Shown: in pieces, positions 1 to 6,457 of the stretch
Layout of the letters: each line of letters starts with the position of its first letter
How positions within the stretch are numbered: the stretch's first letter is position 1
Source: Coriobacteriia bacterium
Lineage (GTDB): Bacteria > Actinomycetota > Coriobacteriia > WRKU01 > WQUG01
Reading direction: 5' to 3'
Assembly: GCA_009781115.1 (NCBI GenBank)
Contig: WQYT01000005.1
Coordinates: forward strand, 1 to 40,381
DNA: 40,381 bases
Program-made: the position numbers and the translations under genes
The notes under the pieces: model-generated
Database searches by the model: none
What the model was told of the DNA's origin: nothing
Seen by the model: only the letters and a program-made list of their open reading frames with translations

Positions 1-135
1 AGAAAACGGTAAGCGCCCTCTGATAAAGTCCTGACTGAGCCTGTTGTCTGGCAGGCGGCGCGGGCGCCTCCGTAATAGTCACCACGAGAGAAAGGGGCTG
101 TGCTTCTTCGATCGGGGGGCGAAAGGGGGTGACCC

Positions 136-255
136 ATGATTGATTGGTTCGGCATTGTCGTAGCAATAGCTACGCAGTACCCCACAATCGCAATACTTTT
201 GCAGTACCTATGGGTACTATACAAAGGCAGCCGCCTGATCCGTACTAACGGGTAA
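136..255 (+). CDS. small hydrophobic peptide, possible type I toxin
   Basis: A 39-residue reading frame begins MIDWFGIVVAIATQYP. It continues with a hydrophobic stretch that could span a membrane and ends in a short basic tail (KGSRLIRTNG). A GGGGGTG ribosome-binding sequence lies a few bases upstream of the ATG. The layout (one helix plus a positive tail) resembles type I toxins such as the Ldr and holin-like families, but I recognise no specific family. A hairpin (229-262) overlaps the stop codon, and a minus-strand promoter-like sequence lies just downstream, as expected for an antisense antitoxin RNA. It could also be a chance ORF in intergenic DNA. Confidence 0.35.
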   Translation: MIDWFGIVVAIATQYPTIAILLQYLWVLYKGSRLIRTNG

Positions 256-311
256 GGCGGCTTCTCAACAAAATGAGGCGCTCGCCCGTCCGGGATGACA
301 GGCTCACCTCT
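225..311 (-). ncRNA. putative antisense RNA to the small peptide gene
   Basis: On the minus strand an extended -10 (TGC then TATACT, at 323-318) with a weak ATGACA -35 (343-348, 19-bp spacer) predicts a start near 311. The RNA would run toward and across the 3' end of the small peptide gene. It would contain a 7-bp hairpin (GCCTGTC/GACGGGC, 284-303) and end around the AGCCGCC/GGCGGCT hairpin at 229-262. The U-tract after that hairpin is poor. This is an inference from position and motifs only. Confidence 0.25.
229..262. terminator. hairpin overlapping the end of the small peptide gene
   Basis: A perfect 7-bp stem (AGCCGCC at 229-235, GGCGGCT at 256-262) encloses the last codons of the 39-residue frame. 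Neither strand has a good T-run, so termination is uncertain. It could serve both convergent transcripts. Confidence 0.3.
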
Positions 312-491
312 GACTTCAGTATAGCAGGTCCAGTCCCCGTTTTGTCATCGGAGACAAGGACAGGTCCTCGCTGAAACGTTTTGCTGCCGCCATGAACACA
401 ACACTTAAGGTTGAATTTACTCCCTCGATAAACCGATAGTTCAGGTTCCGTGGCAAAAGGACAGTCCCTCTGCCACGCGGGCCGGCCAGGC

Positions 492-516
492 GGCGCGCCG
501 GGTCGTCGCGGGGGGC
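492..516 (-). repeat. degenerate REP element
   Basis: GGCGCGCC at 492-499 is followed by GGGTCGTCGCG, which on the minus strand gives the CGACGACCCGGCGCGCC body of the second REP subtype seen at 28991-29123. The GTAG end has decayed (TATG-like). About 80 bp downstream, at 594-612, is the CAGAAC...ACCAGCTGGCG motif that also borders the 28.9-29.2 kb element. This suggests the remnant of a similar larger repeat. Confidence 0.5.
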
Positions 517-533
517 ATAGCCCCTGCTCCACT

Positions 534-558
534 GAAAACAAGCCACTGGCTTGTTTTC
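534..558. terminator. strong symmetric hairpin
   Basis: GAAAACAAGCC (534-544) and GGCTTGTTTTC (548-558) form a perfect 11-bp stem with a three-base loop. The A/T-rich base of the stem could let it act as a terminator in either direction, though no long T-run follows. It lies between the REP remnant and the promoter of the next gene. Confidence 0.4.
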
Positions 559-711
559 CGGGCGTTTCGCAGTCTACACAGACTCTGCCAGTCAGAACAT
601 TACCAGCTGGCGCCAGATGAGAGAAAGAGGACCGGCGCACTTTTGCCGCTCAAGGGCATGCGGGCCTTTTTTGCGCTTGGGCTTCAGTACGTAAACGGTG
701 GGGGGTGCTCT

Positions 712-719
712 GTTATAAT
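712..719 (+). promoter_or_regulatory. promoter of the alpha-oxoamine synthase gene
   Basis: A consensus -10 TATAAT lies at 714-719 with an extended TG at 711-712. The -35 is poor (GTAAAC near 691), as expected of an extended -10 promoter. Predicted transcription starts near 726, which rules out the ATG at 705 as the start of the following gene. A T-run at 667-672 after a weak stem may end incoming transcription. Confidence 0.6.
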
Positions 720-767
720 CGTGTAGACAAGTTTGTATACATTCATGCGCCAGACCGAGGAGGCCCC

Positions 768-1979
768 ATGCATCACGCTGATTTTGAAGATGGCATCACC
801 GAGCTCGTTAAGGAATACACGGATCGTGAAGAGGTGATGCGGGCGGCTAATCGCTACTTCTATTTACAGCCGGTGCACGGAAAAGTCAACCACACGGTCA
901 CGATGGCCGATGGGCGCGAGATGATCATGCTTGCCTCCTACAGCTATCTGGGCCTGATGGGGCACCCCAAAATTGAGGCGGCGGCACGAGCCGCAATCGA
1001 CGAGTACGGCACGGGCGCCGGTGGCGTGCGCCTGCTGACGGGCACGACTGACCTGCACGAGCGCATGGAGGCGCGCATCGCGGAGTTCGTCAACCGCGAC
1101 GACGCCTGCGTCTACACCAGCGGCTACATGACCAACATGGCTATCATCACGGGCCTGACCGGTCCCGGCGACCTGGTCATCATGGACAAGCTCGACCATG
1201 CCTCGATCGTTGACGGCTGCATGTTGTCCGGTGCGCGCTGGCGCACCTATCGCCACAACAGCATGGAGCATCTTGAGAGCATTTTGCGCCGCGCCCAGGG
1301 CAAGTACAAGACGATGCTCGTCATCGCCGACTCGGTGTTTTCCATGGACGGCGACATGGCCGACCTGCCAGCGCTGGCCGAGGTCACTCACCGCTTTGGG
1401 GCGCGCCTCATGATCGACGAGGCCCACTCGATTGGCGCGCTGGGCGCAACCGGGCACGGCATCGAGGAGCACTTTGGCCTGTATGGCGCCATCGACCTGA
1501 AGATGGGGACGCTTTCGAAGTCGGTGCCTTCGGTCGGCGGCTATCTGGCGGGCGACCACGAGCTCATCAACTACATGCGCCATGCCTCGCGTCCGTTTAT
1601 TTTCTCGGCGGGCCTGCCACCCGCGCAGTGCGCGACGGCCATGGCCGCTCTCGATGTTATTGAGGAGGAGCCCTGGCGTGTCGAGCAACTGCAGCGGGTA
1701 CAGGGCGATTACGCGCGCGGACTGATGGAGCTCGGATTTGATACTATGGAAACTGACACGGCCATCGTGCCGGTACGTGTGGGCGACGAGGCCCGTACCA
1801 TGGACCTGACGCGCGCGCTCTTTGACCGCGGGATTTTTGTGTGCCCGATTGTTCACCCGGCGGTCCCCCGGGGGACCGAGCGCCTGCGTACCTGCCTGAT
1901 GGCGACGCATACCGACGAGGATCTGGCACGGATCTTTGCGGCGTTTAAGGAGTCGGGAACAGAACTTGGACTCATCTGA
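768..1979 (+). CDS. PLP-dependent alpha-oxoamine synthase family enzyme
   Basis: 403-residue fold type I PLP enzyme of the family containing 2-amino-3-ketobutyrate CoA ligase, BioF and serine palmitoyltransferase. Members condense an amino acid with an acyl-CoA and lose CO2. Visible marks are the N-terminal SYSYLGLMGHP segment, the glycine-rich GTGAGGVRLLTGT, the cofactor Asp/His region (IDEAHSIGALG) and the PLP lysine K251 in GTLSKSVPSVGGY. The TLSKS form and N-terminal extension resemble serine palmitoyltransferase-like members more than BioF, but the substrate cannot be read from the sequence. I chose the ATG at 768 because GAGGAGG lies just upstream and the promoter is at 712-719. The end overlaps the next gene's probable TTG start by 14 bp. 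No sphingolipid or biotin genes are visible nearby. Confidence 0.85.
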   Translation: MHHADFEDGITELVKEYTDREEVMRAANRYFYLQPVHGKVNHTVTMADGREMIMLASYSYLGLMGHPKIEAAARAAIDEYGTGAGGVRLLTGTTDLHERMEARIAEFVNRDDACVYTSGYMTNMAIITGLTGPGDLVIMDKLDHASIVDGCMLSGARWRTYRHNSMEHLESILRRAQGKYKTMLVIADSVFSMDGDMADLPALAEVTHRFGARLMIDEAHSIGALGATGHGIEEHFGLYGAIDLKMGTLSKSVPSVGGYLAGDHELINYMRHASRPFIFSAGLPPAQCATAMAALDVIEEEPWRVEQLQRVQGDYARGLMELGFDTMETDTAIVPVRVGDEARTMDLTRALFDRGIFVCPIVHPAVPRGTERLRTCLMATHTDEDLARIFAAFKESGTELGLI

Positions 1980-3249
1980 AACTAAACTGGTGGTAACAGG
2001 CGCGTCTGCCGCACGCGGGGCGAAAGCGGAGCGCCGAGGCCAGGGCCCGGACCCGGACCGCACCCGCGGCGGGTCACTCCACACTACGCTGGTGCGCTAC
2101 GGCATCCTGGCGCTTGTGGCCGTAATCTGCTTTGCGATTGCGGCGTTTGCCCTGGGGGTCTGGTCGGCCTATGCGCACTATCAGAACGACTATGCGCAGA
2201 CCGGCGCGTGGACGGCCTGGTTCAACGGCCCGATCCTTGCCCGCGACCAGCAACTTACGGCAGACACGCTGCCCGCAGGCGCTCACGCGGCCTATTTTCT
2301 GGTAGGGGACCTGACCTCGGTGAGCGCGCGGGGCAAAACTGTCAACGGGGACGCCGACGCAGACGGCTTCCGCTACTTCCTGGCGTCTTCACCCCAGGAT
2401 GGCAAGCAGTTGTTTGGAACCTGGGTCGCCTCCAATAGCTTTATATCCGGAAGAAAGCAGGCCACGACGCCGGTCATCATCGACCAGCGCACGGCGCGGC
2501 GCCTGGGGGTCGGACCGGGCGACACGATCACCCTTGATGTGAAGATGACCGACGAGCTCTCCAACGAGGTCCAGGGGCGCTTCAGCGCGCTGGTGACCGC
2601 CGTGGCGCGCCCCACGTCAGAGTTTCAGGGGGTGGCGCTGACCTCGCCTGCCATGGCGCGCTTTGTGAGCTCCGCCCGCCAGGTGGCCGCCACTGACCTC
2701 TACGTGTTTGGCGGGGCGGACTCGACCCCGCAGAAGCTGGCTGGCGCCCTGTCGCCGGACCAGATCAAGGGCGCGCTGCGCTCCGAGATGGTCAAGGCGA
2801 TCTCTACGGCCAACAAAGGACGCGCGACCGCTTTGCGTTATGGCATCGCGGGAGTGGTCATCCTGGTGCTGGCGATTTATGCGCTGGGCGAGCTCCGCTT
2901 TAGCATACCGGGCTGGCGGTGTGCGGATAAAAATGGGCTGTTCTCTCTGCGGCGGGCGCGTCTGCGCACGGCAGTTGACGCGCTGGCCTGCTTCTGCATC
3001 TTTGCGGCGGGGCTGGCGGCAGGGACGCTGCTGGCAAACGGAGTGATCCGCGCGCTCCTCAAGTACGAGCCGGTGCGCGCGACCACGATCCAGACGGCGG
3101 TATTGCTCGCCTTTGTGAGCCTGGCGCTTCTGGTTGCGCGCGTGCTGTTTGCGCTGTTTACGCTTGGCAGGCGCGAGCTTGCAGTGCCGGTTGACCCAGC
3201 GCCGCGGGCGACAGGCGACGCACGGGCGGCGGGCACAAAGCATGGATAA
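1966..3249 (+). CDS. FtsX/MacB-like membrane protein
   Basis: About 427 residues with the topology of an ABC permease of the MacB/FtsX type. A basic cytoplasmic N-terminus precedes one membrane helix (about residues 43-66), then an extracellular domain of about 210 residues, then three further helices (starting near RYGIAGVVILVLAIYALG, AVDALACFCIFAAGLAAG and TAVLLAFVSLALLVARVLF). No partner ATPase gene is adjacent. The start is uncertain: TTG at 1966 has AAGGAG 13 bp upstream and gives a short overlap with the preceding gene; TTG 1936 and GTG 1990 are in-frame alternatives. The stop overlaps the coaBC start by 8 bp, so the two are probably translated together. Function is unassigned; the topology is seen, the family link is inferred. 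Confidence 0.65.
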   Translation: MDSSETKLVVTGASAARGAKAERRGQGPDPDRTRGGSLHTTLVRYGILALVAVICFAIAAFALGVWSAYAHYQNDYAQTGAWTAWFNGPILARDQQLTADTLPAGAHAAYFLVGDLTSVSARGKTVNGDADADGFRYFLASSPQDGKQLFGTWVASNSFISGRKQATTPVIIDQRTARRLGVGPGDTITLDVKMTDELSNEVQGRFSALVTAVARPTSEFQGVALTSPAMARFVSSARQVAATDLYVFGGADSTPQKLAGALSPDQIKGALRSEMVKAISTANKGRATALRYGIAGVVILVLAIYALGELRFSIPGWRCADKNGLFSLRRARLRTAVDALACFCIFAAGLAAGTLLANGVIRALLKYEPVRATTIQTAVLLAFVSLALLVARVLFALFTLGRRELAVPVDPAPRATGDARAAGTKHG

Positions 3250-4486
3250 GCGCGTCCTGTTAGGCGTCACGGGTTCGATCGCGGCCTACAAAGCCTGCGA
3301 GCTGGTTCGTCTGCTGGTTAAGGAGGACATCGGCGTCCAGGTTGTCATGACCGCGCATGCCACCGAGCTGATGGGGCCAGCGACCTTTCGTTCACTGAGC
3401 GGAAATCCGGTCGCTCTGGATCTCTTTGATGATCCCGGCGCGCCCATCCATCATATAGAGCTGGCCCAGTCCGCGCCGGTCTTTGTCATCGCGCCCTGCA
3501 CCGCCAATGTGGTAAACAAGCTGGCGGCGGGCGTGGCCGATGACCTGCTGACCACAACGGCGCTGGCTTTTACCGGGCGCCTGATCCTGGCGCCGGCCGC
3601 CAACACGCAGATGTATTTGGACGTGGCCACGCAGGAAAGTATTCGCGCGCTTCAGGCCCGCGGGGTCACCGTGCTTACGGCAGATAACGGCGAGCTGGCC
3701 TGTGGCGACGTTGGTCCCGGGCGCCTGCCGGACCCGCGTGTGATTGCCGATGAGGCGCGGCGCGCGCTGCGCAGCAGCGAGGCGCTGGCGGGGCGCCACG
3801 TGGTCATCACCGCCGGCCCCACGCGCGAGGACTTTGACCCGGTCCGCTTCGTGAGCAACCACTCCACGGGCCGCATGGGCTACGCCCTGGCGCGCGCGGC
3901 CCTGCAGATGGGGGCCACCGTCACGCTGATCTCAGGCCCGGTGAGCCTGCCTGCGCCCGTGGACGCGCGCCTGGAGTTTGTGGGAGTCACCAGCGCGCGC
4001 GAGATGAGCGCGGCGGTGCTGCAGGCGGCGGCGACCGCCGACATCGTGCTGGCGGCAGCGGCGGTCGCGGACTTTCGCCCGCGGATCACCTCGGAGGTCA
4101 AGCTCAAGAAGTACGCGCTCTCTGAGCTCTCCGAGCTGCGGGAGGGAGAGACGGTCATCACCGTCGAGCTGGTGCAAAACCCCGACATCGTGACCCAGCT
4201 CAGCGAGGCGCGCGCCGCCGGCGCGCTGAAGCGCGATCTGGTGCTGGTAGGCTTTGCCGCGGAGACCAACGACGTTGACAGCAACGCGCGCGAAAAGCTT
4301 GCCAGCAAAGGCCTGGACTTCATCGTCGCCAACGATGTCTCGCGCGCAGATATCGGTTTTGGCGCTGCCGAAAACGAGGTGCTGGTGATCTCCCCAGAAG
4401 GAGACACCCCCATCGCCAAAGCCAGCAAATTCGAGGTAGCCTGGCAATTACTGGAGCTAATCACCCAAGCAACAAACGCCTCGTGA
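3242..4486 (+). CDS. coaBC: CoaBC, phosphopantothenoylcysteine synthetase/decarboxylase
   Basis: 414-residue bifunctional enzyme of coenzyme A synthesis. CoaB joins 4'-phosphopantothenate with cysteine and CoaC, a flavoprotein, decarboxylates the product to 4'-phosphopantetheine. The CoaC half shows VTGSIAAYKACEL, the catalytic histidine in HHIEL, a substrate clamp APAANTQMY (Ala replaces the usual Met of PxMNxxM) and the active cysteine in LACGDVGPGRLPDP. The CoaB half shows ITAGPTREDFDPVRF, SNHSTGRMGYALA, NPDIV and FAAETND. The start at 3242 follows from overlap with the preceding stop and the immediate family motif. The final codons (Thr-Asn-Ala-Ser-stop, 4472-4486) lie inside a copy of a repeat unit that recurs at 4880, so the C-terminal end was reshaped by repeat insertion. 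Confidence 0.95.
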   Translation: MDKRVLLGVTGSIAAYKACELVRLLVKEDIGVQVVMTAHATELMGPATFRSLSGNPVALDLFDDPGAPIHHIELAQSAPVFVIAPCTANVVNKLAAGVADDLLTTTALAFTGRLILAPAANTQMYLDVATQESIRALQARGVTVLTADNGELACGDVGPGRLPDPRVIADEARRALRSSEALAGRHVVITAGPTREDFDPVRFVSNHSTGRMGYALARAALQMGATVTLISGPVSLPAPVDARLEFVGVTSAREMSAAVLQAAATADIVLAAAAVADFRPRITSEVKLKKYALSELSELREGETVITVELVQNPDIVTQLSEARAAGALKRDLVLVGFAAETNDVDSNAREKLASKGLDFIVANDVSRADIGFGAAENEVLVISPEGDTPIAKASKFEVAWQLLELITQATNAS

Positions 4487-4548
4487 GCGCTTTAGGTACT
4501 GGGCACCGAGCCCCAACTCATGCGTAGGGCGCGGAGACCCGGCGCGCC
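4472..4548 (+). repeat. outer 77-bp repeat unit ending in REP R1
   Basis: A 52-bp lead segment (4472-4523) plus a 25-bp REP (4524-4548). The same unit recurs at 4880-4956 and inverted at 5620-5696; the two plus-strand lead segments differ at about 6 of 52 positions. The REP starts with GTAG, contains an imperfect palindrome (GGCGCGG...CGGCGCGCC) and ends in GGCGCGCC. The first 15 bases form the last codons of coaBC. Confidence 0.85.
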
Positions 4549-4957
4549 TCTGTGCGGGTCGAGAGAAAAGTTGAAGTTTTCATTAATTGAAGACGGCTGT
4601 TCGGGCCATCGAGGCCCTCGCATCCGTTTGAAAATCCAGACAGGCAGTGGATTGTTGATCAGATTGAGACTTTTGCTGCTCCGGACAAGGCGCGCCGGGT
4701 CGGCACGCCCTACGCATTAATGCATTTCGTTGCAACTACAAGTCCCTGAATCATGAGGGGTCTTTTTTTATGAGACAGCCCTCAGGGCCATCGAGGCCCT
4801 TCGGTCTGTATGGGTCGATTGTGGCCGGTGAGTGTTTTGGGTACTTGGCACTGAGTCACAACCGTCGCTCGCGCTCGCGACAAACGTCTCATGAGCGCTT
4901 TGGGTACTGGGCGCTGAGCCCCAACTCATGTGTAGCGCGTGCCGACCCGGCGCGCCT
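4524..4957 (+). repeat. left 434-bp inverted arm of the RAYT element
   Basis: This stretch matches the reverse complement of 5620-6053 almost throughout, with the same overall length of about 434 bp. It contains REP R1 (4524-4548, plus), R2 (4689-4713, minus) and R3 (4932-4956, plus), two copies of the small palindrome GGGCCATCGAGGCCC (4613 and 4785), the terminator at 4744-4769 and a GC-rich palindromic tract near 4863-4880. No protein-coding gene is supported here. R2 and R3 are flanked on their GGCGCGCC side by a TCCGG(A)-type motif. Confidence 0.9.
4744..4769 (+). terminator. intrinsic terminator in the left arm, reading inward
   Basis: CCCT (4744-4747), loop GAATCATG, AGGG(G) and then seven Ts (4763-4769). 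It would stop transcription arriving from coaBC before the transposase gene. The mirrored copy is at 5806-5831. Confidence 0.6.
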
Positions 4958-4988
4958 TGTCCGAAGCAGCAATGGCTTGCATCAATGC

Positions 4989-5013
4989 GTAGCGCGCGGG
5001 GACCCGGCGCGCC
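4989..5013 (+). repeat. REP R4, next to the transposase gene
   Basis: A full-length REP (GTAGCGCGCGGGG, then ACCCGGCGCGCC) outside the symmetric arm, 80 bp before the transposase start. It has GCATCAATGC before it, as REP R6 has at 5851-5860. Confidence 0.8.
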
Positions 5014-5052
5014 TTTGGTCAAAATGATAGTGAACCACAAGCAAAACGACCG

Positions 5053-5058
5053 TATACT
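5053..5058 (+). promoter_or_regulatory. possible promoter of the transposase gene
   Basis: A -10-like TATACT in an AT-rich stretch just upstream of the RAYT gene. The -35 is weak. The ribosome-binding sequence AAGGA (5082-5086) is 8 bp before the GTG start. Confidence 0.4.
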
Positions 5059-5094
5059 ATACATACGAAACCGCTTACTACAAGGAAAATCAGC

Positions 5095-5595
5095 GTGCCT
5101 GAAAGAAAACAAAGAAAACATATACGACTTCAGGATTATGACTATAACCGTGAAGGCCTTTACTTTGTTACAATTTGCACAAAAGATCGACGTGGGCTAT
5201 TAGGAAAAATTTCGGAGTCCGATACTACGAATCTTCGTGTAAGCCTTTCAAAATATGGCGAGATCGTCGACAGGGCCGTTCAGGCAATTCCTGCCCATTA
5301 CGATGGCGTAAGCGAAGATAAATATGTGATAATGCCTAACCACATTCATCTGATTTTGCTTATTGAAGCTGACGACAATTCGGACTCAACTCAGGCTGCT
5401 CATGCGCTACTTTCAACTGTTATTACCGCATTGAAAAGAGTGACAAGTAAAGCGGCGGGTTTCAATTTATGGCAATCTTCTTTTTACGATCATGTTATTC
5501 GCAACGAAGAAGATTATCAAAGGATATGGGACTACATCGATACAAATCCAAAGAAATGGGTACAGGACCGATTTTTTACAGGGCATGCTGAATAG
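5095..5595 (+). CDS. rayt: REP-associated tyrosine transposase (RAYT, Y1/IS200-like)
   Basis: 166-residue Y1 transposase of the HUH superfamily. The HUH motif is PNHIHLILLI, and the catalytic tyrosine helix lies in the segment around FYDHVIRNEEDYQRIWDYID, followed by the family hallmark NPKKW. The N-terminal YDYNREGLYFVTICTKDR is typical of RAYTs. These enzymes bind and nick single-stranded REP hairpins, recognising a GTAG tetranucleotide; the GTAG-headed REPs on both sides here are therefore the likely substrates. The GTG start is set by AAGGA at 5082. The coding sequence is clearly AT-richer than its neighbours, a sign of foreign origin or separate history. The frame is intact, with no truncation. 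Confidence 0.95.
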   Translation: MPERKQRKHIRLQDYDYNREGLYFVTICTKDRRGLLGKISESDTTNLRVSLSKYGEIVDRAVQAIPAHYDGVSEDKYVIMPNHIHLILLIEADDNSDSTQAAHALLSTVITALKRVTSKAAGFNLWQSSFYDHVIRNEEDYQRIWDYIDTNPKKWVQDRFFTGHAE

Positions 5596-5619
5596 CGACC
5601 TTCTCTCGGCCCGAACAAA

Positions 5620-6053
5620 AGCGCGCCGGGTCCCCGCGCGCTACACATGAGTTGGGGCTCGGCGCCCAGTACTCAAAGCGCTCATGAGACGTTTGTCGCG
5701 AGCGCGAGCGACGGTTGCGATTTGGTGCCCAGTGCCCGAAAAATCACCGGCCACGATCGACACATACAGACCGAAGGGCCTCGATGGCCCTGAGGGCTGT
5801 GTCATAAAAAAGACCCCTCATGATTCAGGGGCTTGGAGTTGCAACGAAATGCATCAATGCGTAGGGCGCGGGGACCCGGCGCGCCGCCTGTCCGGAGTAG
5901 CAAAGTCCCAACCTGATCAACAATCCACTGCCTGCCCGGATTGTCAAACGGATGCGAGGGCCTCGATGGCCCGAACAGCCGTCTTCAATTAATAAAATCA
6001 ATTTCCACTTTATTGCTCGCTTGTATAAGGCGCGCCGGGTCGGCAAAGGGTTA
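5620..6053 (-). repeat. right 434-bp inverted arm of the RAYT element
   Basis: Inverted counterpart of 4524-4957. It contains REP R5 (5620-5644, minus), R6 (5861-5885, plus) and R7 (6029-6053, minus; its GTAG end has changed to TAAC), two GGGCC/GGCCC palindromes and the mirrored terminator. Between R6 and R7 lies the ATTAATTGAAGACGGCTG segment, also found at 4582 on the other strand. No gene is supported within it. Confidence 0.9.
5806..5831 (-). terminator. intrinsic terminator in the right arm, reading inward
   Basis: On the minus strand CCCCT, loop GAATCATG, AGGGG is followed by a T-run (A-run 5806-5811 on plus). It would block minus-strand transcription entering the transposase gene from the right. 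Confidence 0.55.
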
Positions 6054-6057
6054 TACT
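6052..6057 (+). promoter_or_regulatory. possible promoter at the right edge of the repeat arm
   Basis: A -10-like TATACT overlaps the decayed GTAG end of REP R7. No clear -35 is visible (the expected position falls in GGCGCG). Transcription would start near 6064 and lead into the two-gene unit at 6104. Confidence 0.35.
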
Positions 6058-6103
6058 ACAGACGGGCGCTCTGATAGGCAGTCTGGCATAGTGAGGAGAT
6101 CGC

Positions 6104-6445
6104 ATGTTGACGAACACTGATGTGATGAAGTTTCTGGCCGTGTGGGAGCTGGTGCATGAGAGCGCCGATGAAGCGCTCAAGGCCGGTATTGCGCGTGGCA
6201 ATGACACGACGCAGGGCGAGATGGCCGCTGACAAGGGCGCGTTTGTCGATGGCCTGGCTGCGATGGTCAACGCCAAAAAGGACATCATCAAGGCCGAGCT
6301 GACCGCCGGGACCGACGCCACCCTTGAGGCCGATGAAGGCCCGGTCGCCCAAGCCGTCACCGAGCTGCGTTTTGAGGTCGCGGAGCTGCGCGGCCGTCTT
6401 GAATCCATGAACGCGACGCTTGACGCCCTTGCGGCCAAGCTATAA
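6104..6445 (+). CDS. small helical protein, unknown
   Basis: 113 residues, alpha-helical, Ala/Glu-rich, ending in a likely coiled coil (from about residue 85, around AVTELRFEVAELRGRLESM). No signal peptide, membrane helix or known motif. GAGGAG at 6093-6098 supports the ATG. It lies 12 bp before the UbiB-like kinase gene, so the two are probably one operon. I do not recognise the family. Phasin-like or small kinase-partner roles would be guesses. Confidence 0.7.
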   Translation: MLTNTDVMKFLAVWELVHESADEALKAGIARGNDTTQGEMAADKGAFVDGLAAMVNAKKDIIKAELTAGTDATLEADEGPVAQAVTELRFEVAELRGRLESMNATLDALAAKL

Positions 6446-6457
6446 GGCAGGCCTCCG

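Noticed and set aside
245-640. Minus-strand frame in the first intergenic region
   Set aside because: Runs through hairpins and a REP remnant with no ribosome site; not protein-like.
864-2084. Long minus-strand frame opposite the oxoamine synthase
   Set aside because: Arises from GC-rich codon bias of the real plus-strand gene; its translation has no recognisable domain.
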